Of a stretch of DNA of 9,747 bases, positions 1 through 5,419 are shown piece after piece. Below the pieces are notes generated by a model. The model did no database searches. It saw only the letters and a list, made by a program, of their open reading frames with translations, and was not told the DNA's origin. Within the stretch, counting starts at the first letter, position 1, and each line of letters begins with the position of its first letter. The stretch is from an uncultured Oscillospiraceae bacterium (GTDB lineage Bacteria; Bacillota; Clostridia; Oscillospirales; Oscillospiraceae), in the NCBI GenBank assembly GCA_905234575.1, contig CAJOIG010000050.1:1-9747 (forward strand), read 5' to 3'. A program made the position numbers and the translations under genes.

Positions 1-11
1 TGGCTCCCCTT

Positions 12-374
12 TGGTGGAGCTGAGGGGAATCGAACCCCTGTCCGAAAGCATTTCAGCGGAACTTTCTCCGGGCGCAGACGGTTATGCCGCGCTTACGCGC
101 CATTCCCCTTCCCGGCGCAAGCCGTCACGCGGATCGGGTCAGGTAGCTTCATGATTCATGGTGCGCTCAAAGCTTTGCGCACGCACGGACGCTGCTGATC
201 GACGCCCAGGTCCCGGGCCGCAGCGCTCCCGGGCTGGACGGGCCTGCCTTAAGCGGCGGCCAGAGCGAGATTATCGTTCTCAGTTAATTATAAAAGGTTC
301 CCGCTTTTATGGATGGTCGGGGCATCCGCCCGCTTATCCCGCCCCCACACCCCCGTCGAAACCATTGCAGCCCC
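12..374 (-). ncRNA. ssrA: tmRNA (ssrA), one-piece
   Basis: This is transfer-messenger RNA, which together with SmpB rescues stalled ribosomes and tags the unfinished protein for proteolysis. On the minus strand the 5' end reads GGGGCTGCAATGGTTTCGAC, the usual tmRNA start. The 3' end carries a T-arm with GGTTCGATTCC and ends in CAGCTCCACCA with an encoded CCA. The ends pair as a 7-bp acceptor stem (GGGGCTG with CAGCTCC, one G-U pair). The 363-nt length and continuous tRNA-like ends indicate the standard one-piece form. An internal tag reading frame lies at 249-281. smpB and ppiB lie just upstream on the same strand, a sensible neighbourhood for a trans-translation partner. The ends were placed from the acceptor stem and CCA; internal pseudoknots were not folded. 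Only 11 nt follow the CCA end, so its terminator is not visible. Confidence 0.95.
249..281 (-). other. tmRNA proteolysis-tag reading frame
   Basis: Inside the tmRNA, on the minus strand, the codons GAG AAC GAT AAT CTC GCT CTG GCC GCC GCT TAA encode ENDNLALAAA followed by a stop. The asparagine/aspartate-rich start and hydrophobic alanine-rich end are typical of ssrA degrons read by ClpXP-type proteases. The 10-residue length fits if GAG is the resume codon. That choice is by alignment with the position of the E. coli resume codon (GCA before AAC GAC) and is an inference; the preceding ACT codon is in frame too. The end is ALAAA rather than the common ALAA. Confidence 0.8.
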
Positions 375-392
375 ATGAGGTAGAGAACGGAT

Positions 393-417
393 CCCCCGGC
401 CCGGAGAGAGCCGGGGG
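393..417 (-). terminator. GC-rich hairpin between ppiB and ssrA
   Basis: An 8-bp perfect stem (CCCCCGGC at 393-400, GCCGGGGG at 410-417) with a 9-nt loop lies 11 nt after the ppiB stop codon and 18 nt before the tmRNA 5' end. It has no T-run on either strand, so it is a weak candidate for an intrinsic terminator. It may instead be a processing or attenuation element, or a stabilising structure at the 3' end of the smpB-ppiB mRNA. Confidence 0.4.
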
Positions 418-428
418 CAACGCTTTTG

Positions 429-950
429 TTATCGGGATTTCTTGGGCGCGGGATACTCGACGCCCTTGGTGTCCACGGTCACCTTCTGCATAACCTGCGG
501 CGTGAGCGGCTTGTCGCCCCAGCCGGTCTTGGTGGCGGCGATGCGGTCCACCACGTCCATGCCCTCGATCACGCGGCCGAAGGCGGCGTACTGCCCGTCC
601 AGGTGGGGCGCGTCCTCGTGCATGATGAAGAACTGGCTGCCGGCGGAGTTCGGGTCCATGGTACGGGCCATGGAGAGGACGCCGCGGGTATGCTGCAGGT
701 CGTTCTGGAAGCCGTTCGCGGCAAACTCGCCGGGGATCTCATAACCGGGACCGCCCATGCCGTTGCCGTTCGGGCAGCCGCCCTGGATCATAAAGCCGGG
801 GATGACCCGGTGGAAGATGAGGCCGTTGTAAAAGCCCTTCTCCACGAGGGAGATGAAGTTGTTGACGCTGTTCGGCGCGATCTCGGGATAGAGCTCGGCC
901 TTGATGACGCCGCCGTCGAACATTTTGATGGTGACGATGGGATTGCTCAT
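429..950 (-). CDS. ppiB: Peptidyl-prolyl cis-trans isomerase, cyclophilin type
   Basis: This 173-aa protein is a cyclophilin that catalyses proline cis-trans isomerisation during protein folding. It has no signal peptide or membrane segment, so it is expected in the cytosol. Visible family motifs are FHRVIPGFMIQGG (residues 46-58), with the catalytic-site equivalents Arg48, Phe53, Met54 and Gln56 (human CypA R55, F60, M61, Q63), SAGSQFFI (102-109) and LDGQYAAFGRVIEGMDVV (117-134). The length is usual for small bacterial cyclophilins, with a short basic C-terminal tail (PKKSR). The ATG at 948-950 overlaps the smpB stop as ATGA and has a strong Shine-Dalgarno (AAGGAGG) 8 nt upstream, inside smpB, so the two genes are translated together. 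ssrA follows 54 nt downstream. The gene symbol is by similarity. Confidence 0.93.
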   Translation of the reverse strand: MSNPIVTIKMFDGGVIKAELYPEIAPNSVNNFISLVEKGFYNGLIFHRVIPGFMIQGGCPNGNGMGGPGYEIPGEFAANGFQNDLQHTRGVLSMARTMDPNSAGSQFFIMHEDAPHLDGQYAAFGRVIEGMDVVDRIAATKTGWGDKPLTPQVMQKVTVDTKGVEYPAPKKSR

Positions 951-1414
951 GCGTTTGCCTCCTTGAGTTTTCGGTCGATCTCGCGGCGCGCGCTCTTTTC
1001 CGCGGCGTCGTTTCGCTTGTCATAGAGCTTCTTGCCCTTGCACAGGCCGAGCTCGACCTTGACATAGCCGTCCTTGAAATACAGCGACAGCGGCACCAGC
1101 GCGAGGCCCTCCTGCTGGACGCGGGAGCCGAGCCGCGTGATCTCCCGCTTGTGCATGAGGAGACGGCGGTCCCGGTCGGGATCGGCGTTGAAGTAGCTGC
1201 CCTGCTTGTAAGGGCTGACGTGCATCCCCCGGACCCATAGCTCGCCGTCCTTCACGCGGGCGTAGCAGTCCTTGAGGTTCAGCGTGCCGGCGCGGATGGA
1301 CTTGACCTCTGTGCCGGTGAGCTCGATGCCCGCCTCGAAGCGGTCCAGAACGAAGTAGTCGTGGAGCGCCTTTCGGTTCTGGGCGATGGGCTTTGTGCCT
1401 TTGCTCTTCGGCAT
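947..1414 (-). CDS. smpB: SsrA-binding protein SmpB
   Basis: SmpB binds the tRNA-like domain of tmRNA and delivers it to stalled ribosomes, where its C-terminal tail occupies the empty mRNA channel. The 155-aa length is typical. Family signatures are the N-terminal IAQNRKALHDYFVLDRFEAG region (10-29), ELTGTEVKSIRAG (31-43), YFNADPDRDRRLLMHKREI (74-92) and LGLCKGKKLYDKR (122-134), followed by the basic, helix-prone tail DAAEKSARREIDRKLKEANA (136-155). The ATG at 1412-1414 is preceded by GAGGTGAG about 10 nt upstream. A sigma-A-like promoter lies at 1465-1493. ppiB overlaps its end by 4 nt and ssrA, the RNA partner, is the next gene. Confidence 0.97.
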   Translation of the reverse strand: MPKSKGTKPIAQNRKALHDYFVLDRFEAGIELTGTEVKSIRAGTLNLKDCYARVKDGELWVRGMHVSPYKQGSYFNADPDRDRRLLMHKREITRLGSRVQQEGLALVPLSLYFKDGYVKVELGLCKGKKLYDKRNDAAEKSARREIDRKLKEANA

Positions 1415-1464
1415 GGGTTCGGTCTCACCTCGGTTTCGTGGGATGCGGTTGTTTCCTGAATTTC

Positions 1465-1493
1465 ATTATACACCATACGTCCGGAATAAGCAA
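1465..1493 (-). promoter_or_regulatory. Sigma-A-type promoter of smpB-ppiB
   Basis: On the minus strand TTGCTT (1493-1488), a 17-nt spacer and a perfect TATAAT (1470-1465) form a good housekeeping promoter. Transcription would start near 1458, giving a leader of about 45 nt before the smpB ATG. It lies directly after the stop codon of the upstream small ORF, so smpB does not depend on readthrough from it. Confidence 0.8.
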
Positions 1494-1494
1494 A

Positions 1495-1764
1495 CTATTC
1501 CTGTCGAAAGGGGCGATCTTCCCCGAACCCGGGCGGACGGACGGGACGCCGCCGCACCGGTAGTCTCCGCCGCGGCGCGGGCCGCGCCAAGAGAAGCGTC
1601 TCGTCCCCCGCGAGAAAGCACTCCGCCCGCACCCGCGGCCAGGGCGGCAGTCCCGCGCCCCGGAGGGCGCAGCGCACCAGCGCCGGGATCTCCCGGCGGG
1701 ACGGCGCCTCCTCCCCGGCAAACCAGATCACGACCGACGTTCCCGTCGTATGTACCAGACGCAT
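1495..1764 (-). CDS. Small hypothetical protein, 89 aa
   Basis: I do not recognise a family. The frame stays open further upstream, to an ATG at 1911, but the ATG at 1762-1764 is preferred: a G-rich Shine-Dalgarno-like run (GGGGGGG) lies 8 nt before it and a TATAAT box lies at 1798-1803. The longer version would overlap the divergent Nudix gene and its promoter. The protein starts MRLVHTTGTSVVIWFAGEE, with a short hydrophobic beta-like stretch (TSVVIWFA, residues 9-16). A central part with mixed hydrophobic and charged residues follows (ECFLAGDETLLLARPAP, 48-64). The tail is very rich in Arg and Pro (65-89). There is no signal peptide or clear membrane helix. The Arg/Pro-rich end could be an artefact of reading GC-rich DNA, so the coding status is moderate. 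It stands alone between two promoters, in the same direction as smpB. Confidence 0.5.
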   Translation of the reverse strand: MRLVHTTGTSVVIWFAGEEAPSRREIPALVRCALRGAGLPPWPRVRAECFLAGDETLLLARPAPRRRLPVRRRPVRPPGFGEDRPFRQE

Positions 1765-1797
1765 CGCCGAAGCCCCCCCAAAAATCTTTCCGGTCCA

Positions 1798-1803
1798 ATT
1801 ATA
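1798..1803 (-). promoter_or_regulatory. -10 box upstream of the small ORF
   Basis: A perfect TATAAT on the minus strand lies 33 nt upstream of the ATG at 1764, in an AT-richer patch that stands out from the GC-rich surroundings. No good -35 hexamer is found at 16-18 nt spacing (ATGCGG at 17), so the promoter is tentative. It would fire divergently from the Nudix promoter about 55 nt away. Confidence 0.4.
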
Positions 1804-1858
1804 GAACAAATCCGTTCGCGCCGCATAGGATAAAAATGTGGTAATTCCGGCGCGGACG

Positions 1859-1867
1859 TGGTATACT
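1859..1867 (+). promoter_or_regulatory. Extended -10 promoter of the Nudix gene
   Basis: TGGTATACT is an extended -10 element (TGn followed by TATACT) that can work without a strong -35; the hexamer 17 nt upstream (TGGTAA at 1839-1844) is weak. Transcription would start near 1874, about 36 nt before the Nudix start codon. Confidence 0.6.
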
Positions 1868-1909
1868 GACCGAGGACACCAAACTTTACATAATTCTGCG
1901 AGGGACCTC

Positions 1910-2464
1910 ATGGACTACACCGAGAAAGCGCTTCGCCGCGTGAATACCTTCCACGGCATCATCGTGGACGTGGAGACGGACATGGTCCGGCTCTCCAACG
2001 ACCAGATCACCATGCGGGAGGTCGTGCGCCATCCGGGCGGCGTCTGCGTCGCCGCGCTGGACGCCGACGGACGCGTCGCCATGGTGCGCCAGTTCCGCTA
2101 TCCGTTCCAGACCCATCTGTGGGAGCTGCCCGCCGGAAAGCTCGAGCCCGGCGAGGAGCCCTTCCCCGCCGCGCAGCGGGAGCTGAGCGAGGAGACCGGC
2201 CTCGAGGCCGGGCGCTGGACGGAGCTCGGCGCGATGTACACCTCCCCGGGCTTTTCCACGGAGCGGCTCTACCTCTATCTTGCCGAGGACCTGCGTCAGG
2301 GCGAGGCCCATCCCGACCCGAACGAGTTCCTGGATGTGGCGCGGGTGCCGCTGGCCGAGCTTCTCGAACGGGTGGACAGCGGCGAACTGCAGGACGCCAA
2401 GACCGTCGTCGGCCTGCTGCGGACAGCGCATCTGCGGGGAATTGATTTTCCCGGCAGCGTATGA
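1910..2464 (+). CDS. Nudix hydrolase, ADP-ribose pyrophosphatase type
   Basis: This 184-aa enzyme probably splits ADP-ribose or related nucleotide sugars into AMP and a sugar phosphate in the cytosol. A complete Nudix box is present at residues 76-98: GKLEPGE, then seven residues, then RELSEETGL, matching GX5EX7REUXEEXGU. The preceding QFRYPFQTHLWELPAGK (61-77) and the following YTSPGFSTERLYLYLA stretch are typical of the NudF/YqkG subgroup of ADP-ribose pyrophosphatases, and the length matches. The ATG at 1910 has a GAGGGA Shine-Dalgarno 5 nt upstream. An earlier in-frame ATG at 1838 lies upstream of the promoter and is not used. The true substrate cannot be read from the sequence. The stop codon abuts the -10 box of the murA promoter. 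Confidence 0.9.
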   Translation: MDYTEKALRRVNTFHGIIVDVETDMVRLSNDQITMREVVRHPGGVCVAALDADGRVAMVRQFRYPFQTHLWELPAGKLEPGEEPFPAAQRELSEETGLEAGRWTELGAMYTSPGFSTERLYLYLAEDLRQGEAHPDPNEFLDVARVPLAELLERVDSGELQDAKTVVGLLRTAHLRGIDFPGSV

Positions 2465-2470
2465 TATAAT
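2442..2470 (+). promoter_or_regulatory. Sigma-A-type promoter of murA
   Basis: TTGATT (2442-2447), a 17-nt spacer and a perfect TATAAT (2465-2470) make a strong housekeeping promoter. The -35 and spacer lie inside the end of the Nudix gene and the -10 directly follows its TGA stop. Transcription would start near 2477, giving a leader of about 90 nt before the murA ATG. Confidence 0.8.
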
Positions 2471-2491
2471 ATCGTCAAGCATGGGATGGTA

Positions 2492-2523
2492 CGCCGTTTT
2501 CGTCCGAAAGGCGGGAAACGGCG
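2492..2523 (+). other. Hairpin in the murA leader
   Basis: CGCCGTTT (2492-2499) pairs perfectly with AAACGGCG (2516-2523) around a 16-nt loop, within the predicted murA 5' untranslated region. No T-run follows, so it is not an intrinsic terminator. It may stabilise the mRNA or affect translation; it matches no riboswitch class that I recognise. Confidence 0.45.
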
Positions 2524-2566
2524 GGTTCCTGTGCTCCCATCGCTCATCATTCATCGGGAGTATTGT

Positions 2567-3877
2567 ATGGAAAGATACGTCATTCGCGGCGGAAACCCGC
2601 TGCGCGGCACCGTGGAGATCTCCGGCGCGAAGAACGCCGCCGTGGCCATCATCCCCGCCGCCATCCTGGTCCGGGGCGTCTGCCGCCTGGAGAACCTTCC
2701 CCAGATCAGCGACACCGACACGCTCCTGCGCGTGCTGACCTACATGGGCGCCGTCGTGCGGACTCTGAACCCCAGCACCGTGGAGATCGACTGCACCAAC
2801 GTGCACATCGACAGCCTGCCCGAGGACATATGGGCGCTGACCCGGCGCATCCGCGCGAGCTACTACCTCATCGGCGCGATGCTCGGGCGCTTTGGCGCGG
2901 CGTGCAGCACCATGCCCGGCGGCTGCAACTTCGGCGTCCGGCCCATCGACCAGCACATCAAGGGCCTCACCGCCCTGGGCGCGGACGTCCGGGTGGAGGG
3001 CGGCTTCATCCAGGCCCGGGCGAAGAGCGGACGGCTCAAGGGCGCGAAGATCTATCTCGACAAGGTCTCCGTCGGCGCGACCGTGCAGGTCATGATCGCC
3101 GCCGCCACCGCCGAGGGCAACACCGTCATCGAAAACGTCGCCCGCGAGCCCCACATCGTGGACCTCGCAAACTTCCTCAACTCCATGGGCGCGGACGTCC
3201 GCGGCGCGGGCACCGACGTCATCAAGATCCGCGGCAAGGCGTCGCTCCACGGCGGCTCCTACGCCCTCATCCCGGACCAGATCGAGGCCGGGACCTACAT
3301 GGCGGCCGTGGCGGCCGCGGGCGGCTCCGTGAAGATCGCGAACGTCATCCCGAAGCACCTCGACTGCATCTCCTCCAAGCTGCGGGAGATGAACGTGGAG
3401 ATCGAGGAGGGCGACGACTTCGTCCTCGTCTCCCGGGAGGGCGACCTGCGCCATACGAACGTCAAGACCATGCCCTATCCCGGCTTCCCCACCGACATGC
3501 AGCCCCAGATCGGCGCGGTGCTCTGCTGCGCCGCGGGCCTCAGCGTCGTGACCGAAGGCGTCTGGGACAACCGCTACAAATACATCGAGGAGCTCCGCAA
3601 GATGGGCGCCCAGGCCCAGGTGGACGGGCGCACCGCCTTCATCCAGGGCGTGGACCGTCTCTCCGGCGCCACCGTCCGGGCCTGCGACCTGCGGGCCGGC
3701 GCGGCCGTCGTCATCGCGGGCCTCGCCGCGGAGGGCACCACCCGCGTCGAGGACATCCAGTACATCGAGCGCGGGTATCAGGACATCGTCGGCAAGCTGC
3801 GCGCCCTCGGCGCGGACATCCGCTGCGTCGACGAACCGGCCGAGCCGCCCGTGGTCCCCTCCTGGATCGCTGGCTGA
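2567..3877 (+). CDS. murA: UDP-N-acetylglucosamine 1-carboxyvinyltransferase (MurA)
   Basis: MurA transfers enolpyruvate from phosphoenolpyruvate to UDP-GlcNAc, the first committed step of peptidoglycan synthesis, and is the target of fosfomycin. At 436 aa it has full length. Key residues are visible: Lys22-Asn23 in SGAKNAA, the flexible loop MPGGCNFGVRP (116-126) with the catalytic, fosfomycin-reactive Cys120 (Cys115 in E. coli), Asp310 in FPTDMQPQ, and Arg376 in DLRAGAA. The stretch TEGVWDNRYKYIEEL (329-343) is of the form found in clostridial MurA proteins. The ATG at 2567 has a CGGGAG Shine-Dalgarno 6 nt upstream. An upstream in-frame ATG at 2486 would add 27 unrelated basic residues and is rejected. 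The gene has its own promoter and leads the run of genes to 8098. Many Firmicutes carry two MurA paralogues; which one this is cannot be told from this window. Confidence 0.96.
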   Translation: MERYVIRGGNPLRGTVEISGAKNAAVAIIPAAILVRGVCRLENLPQISDTDTLLRVLTYMGAVVRTLNPSTVEIDCTNVHIDSLPEDIWALTRRIRASYYLIGAMLGRFGAACSTMPGGCNFGVRPIDQHIKGLTALGADVRVEGGFIQARAKSGRLKGAKIYLDKVSVGATVQVMIAAATAEGNTVIENVAREPHIVDLANFLNSMGADVRGAGTDVIKIRGKASLHGGSYALIPDQIEAGTYMAAVAAAGGSVKIANVIPKHLDCISSKLREMNVEIEEGDDFVLVSREGDLRHTNVKTMPYPGFPTDMQPQIGAVLCCAAGLSVVTEGVWDNRYKYIEELRKMGAQAQVDGRTAFIQGVDRLSGATVRACDLRAGAAVVIAGLAAEGTTRVEDIQYIERGYQDIVGKLRALGADIRCVDEPAEPPVVPSWIAG

Positions 3878-3879
3878 CC

Positions 3880-4665
3880 TTGGACCTCACCGTTTTCGCC
3901 AGCGGCTCCACCGGGAACTGCTGCCTGGTCCGGCACGGGTCGGAGGGCGTCCTCATCGACGCCGGGATCTCCGCCCGGCGGATCTGCGCCGGGCTCGCCG
4001 AGGCGGGCATGGACCCGGCAGCCTTGACCGCCGTACTCATCACCCACGAGCACACGGACCACATCTCCGGGCTGCGGGTGTTCCTCAAAAGGACCGACGC
4101 CCCGGTGTACGCGCCGGAGCTCGTCGCGGCGGCGCTGCGGCGGGAGTTTCCCGAACACTTTGACCGCTTCGGCACCTTCCCTCTGGAGACGGGCTGCTTT
4201 CTCGGGCCCTTCGAGGTCCTGGCCTTCCCCACGCCCCACGACACCCTTCAAAGCGCGGGCTGGCGAGTCAGCGCGGAGGGCACGGTCGTCGCCCTCGCTA
4301 CGGACACCGGCCGCGTGACGGACGTCATGCGCCGCTACCTCGCCGGGGCGGACATCGCCCTCATCGAGGCGAACCACGACCCCGACATGCTCCGCCTCGG
4401 GCCCTATCCCCCGTCGCTGAAGCGGCGGATCCTGTCCGACCGGGGCCATCTCTCGAACCACGACTGCGCCGCTCTCGCGGCGGAGCTTGCCCGGGGCGGC
4501 ACAAAGCGCATCGTGCTCGGCCATCTCTCCCGGGAGAACAACCTGCCGGGCCTCGCCCTGCGGACGGTCCGGGCCGCGCTCGCCGATACGGAGACCGTCG
4601 TCTATGCCGCGCCGGAGGCCGGGTTCCTGCGGGTGGAAACGGAGGCCGCACCATGCTTCGCATAA
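3880..4665 (+). CDS. WalJ/YycJ-like metallo-beta-lactamase-fold hydrolase, TTG start
   Basis: This 261-aa protein belongs to the metallo-beta-lactamase superfamily and resembles WalJ (YycJ), a cytosolic putative exonuclease linked to cell-wall and division control in Firmicutes. Visible motifs are the N-terminal FASGSTGNC (6-14), the metal-binding ITHEHTDHISG (54-64), ATDTGR (140-145), IEANHD (162-167), RGHLSNHDC (188-196) and LGHLSRENN (213-221). These follow the order expected for the family. No ATG exists near the N terminus; a TTG at 3880, two nt after the murA stop, gives MDLTVFASGS, the expected start for the family. No clear Shine-Dalgarno precedes it, so translation is probably coupled to murA. 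Its 3' end overlaps rlmH by 13 nt. In B. subtilis walJ lies in the walRK region, but no two-component genes are seen here. The function is by similarity. Confidence 0.88.
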   Translation: MDLTVFASGSTGNCCLVRHGSEGVLIDAGISARRICAGLAEAGMDPAALTAVLITHEHTDHISGLRVFLKRTDAPVYAPELVAAALRREFPEHFDRFGTFPLETGCFLGPFEVLAFPTPHDTLQSAGWRVSAEGTVVALATDTGRVTDVMRRYLAGADIALIEANHDPDMLRLGPYPPSLKRRILSDRGHLSNHDCAALAAELARGGTKRIVLGHLSRENNLPGLALRTVRAALADTETVVYAAPEAGFLRVETEAAPCFA

Positions 4666-5078
4666 CGGTCCTGTGCCTCGGGCGGCTGAAGGAAAAGCAC
4701 TACATTGCCGCCTGCGAGGAGTACGTCAAGCGCCTCGGCGGCTACTGCCAGCCGGAGATCGTCGAGCTGCCGGAAAACGGCGACATCGCCGCCCGCATCC
4801 CGAAGGGAGCCTTCGTCGTCGCCCTCTGCATCGAGGGGGACAAGCTCGACAGCCCGGGCCTCGCCCGGCTTCTGGACCGCTGCGCTCTGGAGGGGCACAG
4901 CCGGGTGTGCTTTCTCATCGGCGGCTCGGAGGGCCTGCCGGAGGATGTCAAGCGCTCCGCCCAGGTCCGGCTTTCCATGTCGGACATGACCTTCCCCCAC
5001 CACCTCGCCCGGGTGATGCTGCTCGAACAGATCTATCGCGCCTTCACGATCCTCGCCGGCGCGAAGTATCATAAATAG
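4653..5078 (+). CDS. rlmH: 23S rRNA (pseudouridine1915-N3)-methyltransferase RlmH
   Basis: RlmH is a SPOUT-class methyltransferase that uses S-adenosylmethionine to methylate pseudouridine 1915 in helix 69 of 23S rRNA on assembled ribosomes. Family signatures are the N-terminal MLRITVLCLGRLKEKHY, the SAM-binding knot residues FLIGGSEGLP (87-96), LSMSDMTFPHHLARVMLLEQ (107-126) and the conserved C terminus AFTILAGAKYHK (130-141). At 141 aa it is somewhat shorter than the usual 155-160 aa. The shortening falls in the region after residue 38, between the first strands and the segment KGAFVVAL. The ATG lies within the end of the preceding hydrolase gene (13-nt overlap), so expression is tied to that gene. 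Confidence 0.95.
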   Translation: MLRITVLCLGRLKEKHYIAACEEYVKRLGGYCQPEIVELPENGDIAARIPKGAFVVALCIEGDKLDSPGLARLLDRCALEGHSRVCFLIGGSEGLPEDVKRSAQVRLSMSDMTFPHHLARVMLLEQIYRAFTILAGAKYHK

Positions 5079-5101
5079 TACGAACGAATCGAGGAAACAC
5101 T

Positions 5102-5419
5102 ATGCAGAACTGGGGTCGTCATGACTATGGCAAGACGCTGAAAGCCTGGCCCCGCGACGAACGGGGCGAACCCATCGAGCCTGCGCTCCTGGCCCACTGC
5201 GGACCGCTGGACATGGAGGCGGAGATGCTGCAAACCATGCTGGAATCCTTCGGGATCCCCAGCCTGCGACGCCTGCCCTGCGACGGTGCCTTCGGGGAGC
5301 TGATCCTCGGAATGAGCGGCAGCGGCGTCGACATTTACGTACCCTGCACCCGCCTTACGGAGGCGCAGGAGCTCATGAAAGGAGAGCCCGACGATGACGG
5401 ACTACCGGAAGGAATTTGA
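5102..5419 (+). CDS. Small DUF2007-like protein
   Basis: This 105-aa protein resembles the DUF2007 (putative signal-transducing, GlnB-like fold) family; its biochemical role is unknown. The part resembling the family runs over residues 33-91. It starts with a CGPLDMEAEMLQTMLESFGIP stretch, in which a short strand is followed by a helix that typically begins with a residue pattern like x-E-A-x-x-L. It then passes through a Gly-rich loop (GMSGSGVDIYVP) to a final helix (LTEAQELM). The N-terminal 25 residues are charged and contain an unusual WPRDERGEP stretch. There is no signal peptide. The ATG has a GAGG Shine-Dalgarno 7 nt upstream, and the gap to rlmH is 23 nt. Its last 26 nt overlap the phosphohexomutase gene, so the two are translationally linked. 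The family assignment is from memory of the pattern and is moderate. Confidence 0.65.
   Translation: MQNWGRHDYGKTLKAWPRDERGEPIEPALLAHCGPLDMEAEMLQTMLESFGIPSLRRLPCDGAFGELILGMSGSGVDIYVPCTRLTEAQELMKGEPDDDGLPEGI

Noticed and set aside
158..493. Plus-strand frame over the tmRNA
   Set aside because: It lies antisense to ssrA and has no ribosome binding site or recognisable content.
1886..3454. 522-codon minus-strand frame opposite the Nudix gene and murA
   Set aside because: It is antisense to two clear genes and crosses their promoter; composition is typical of a GC-rich shadow frame.
2563..3879. Extension of the WalJ-like frame upstream through murA
   Set aside because: This part is a shadow of murA, very rich in Arg, His and Pro; the family motif begins only after the TTG at 3880.
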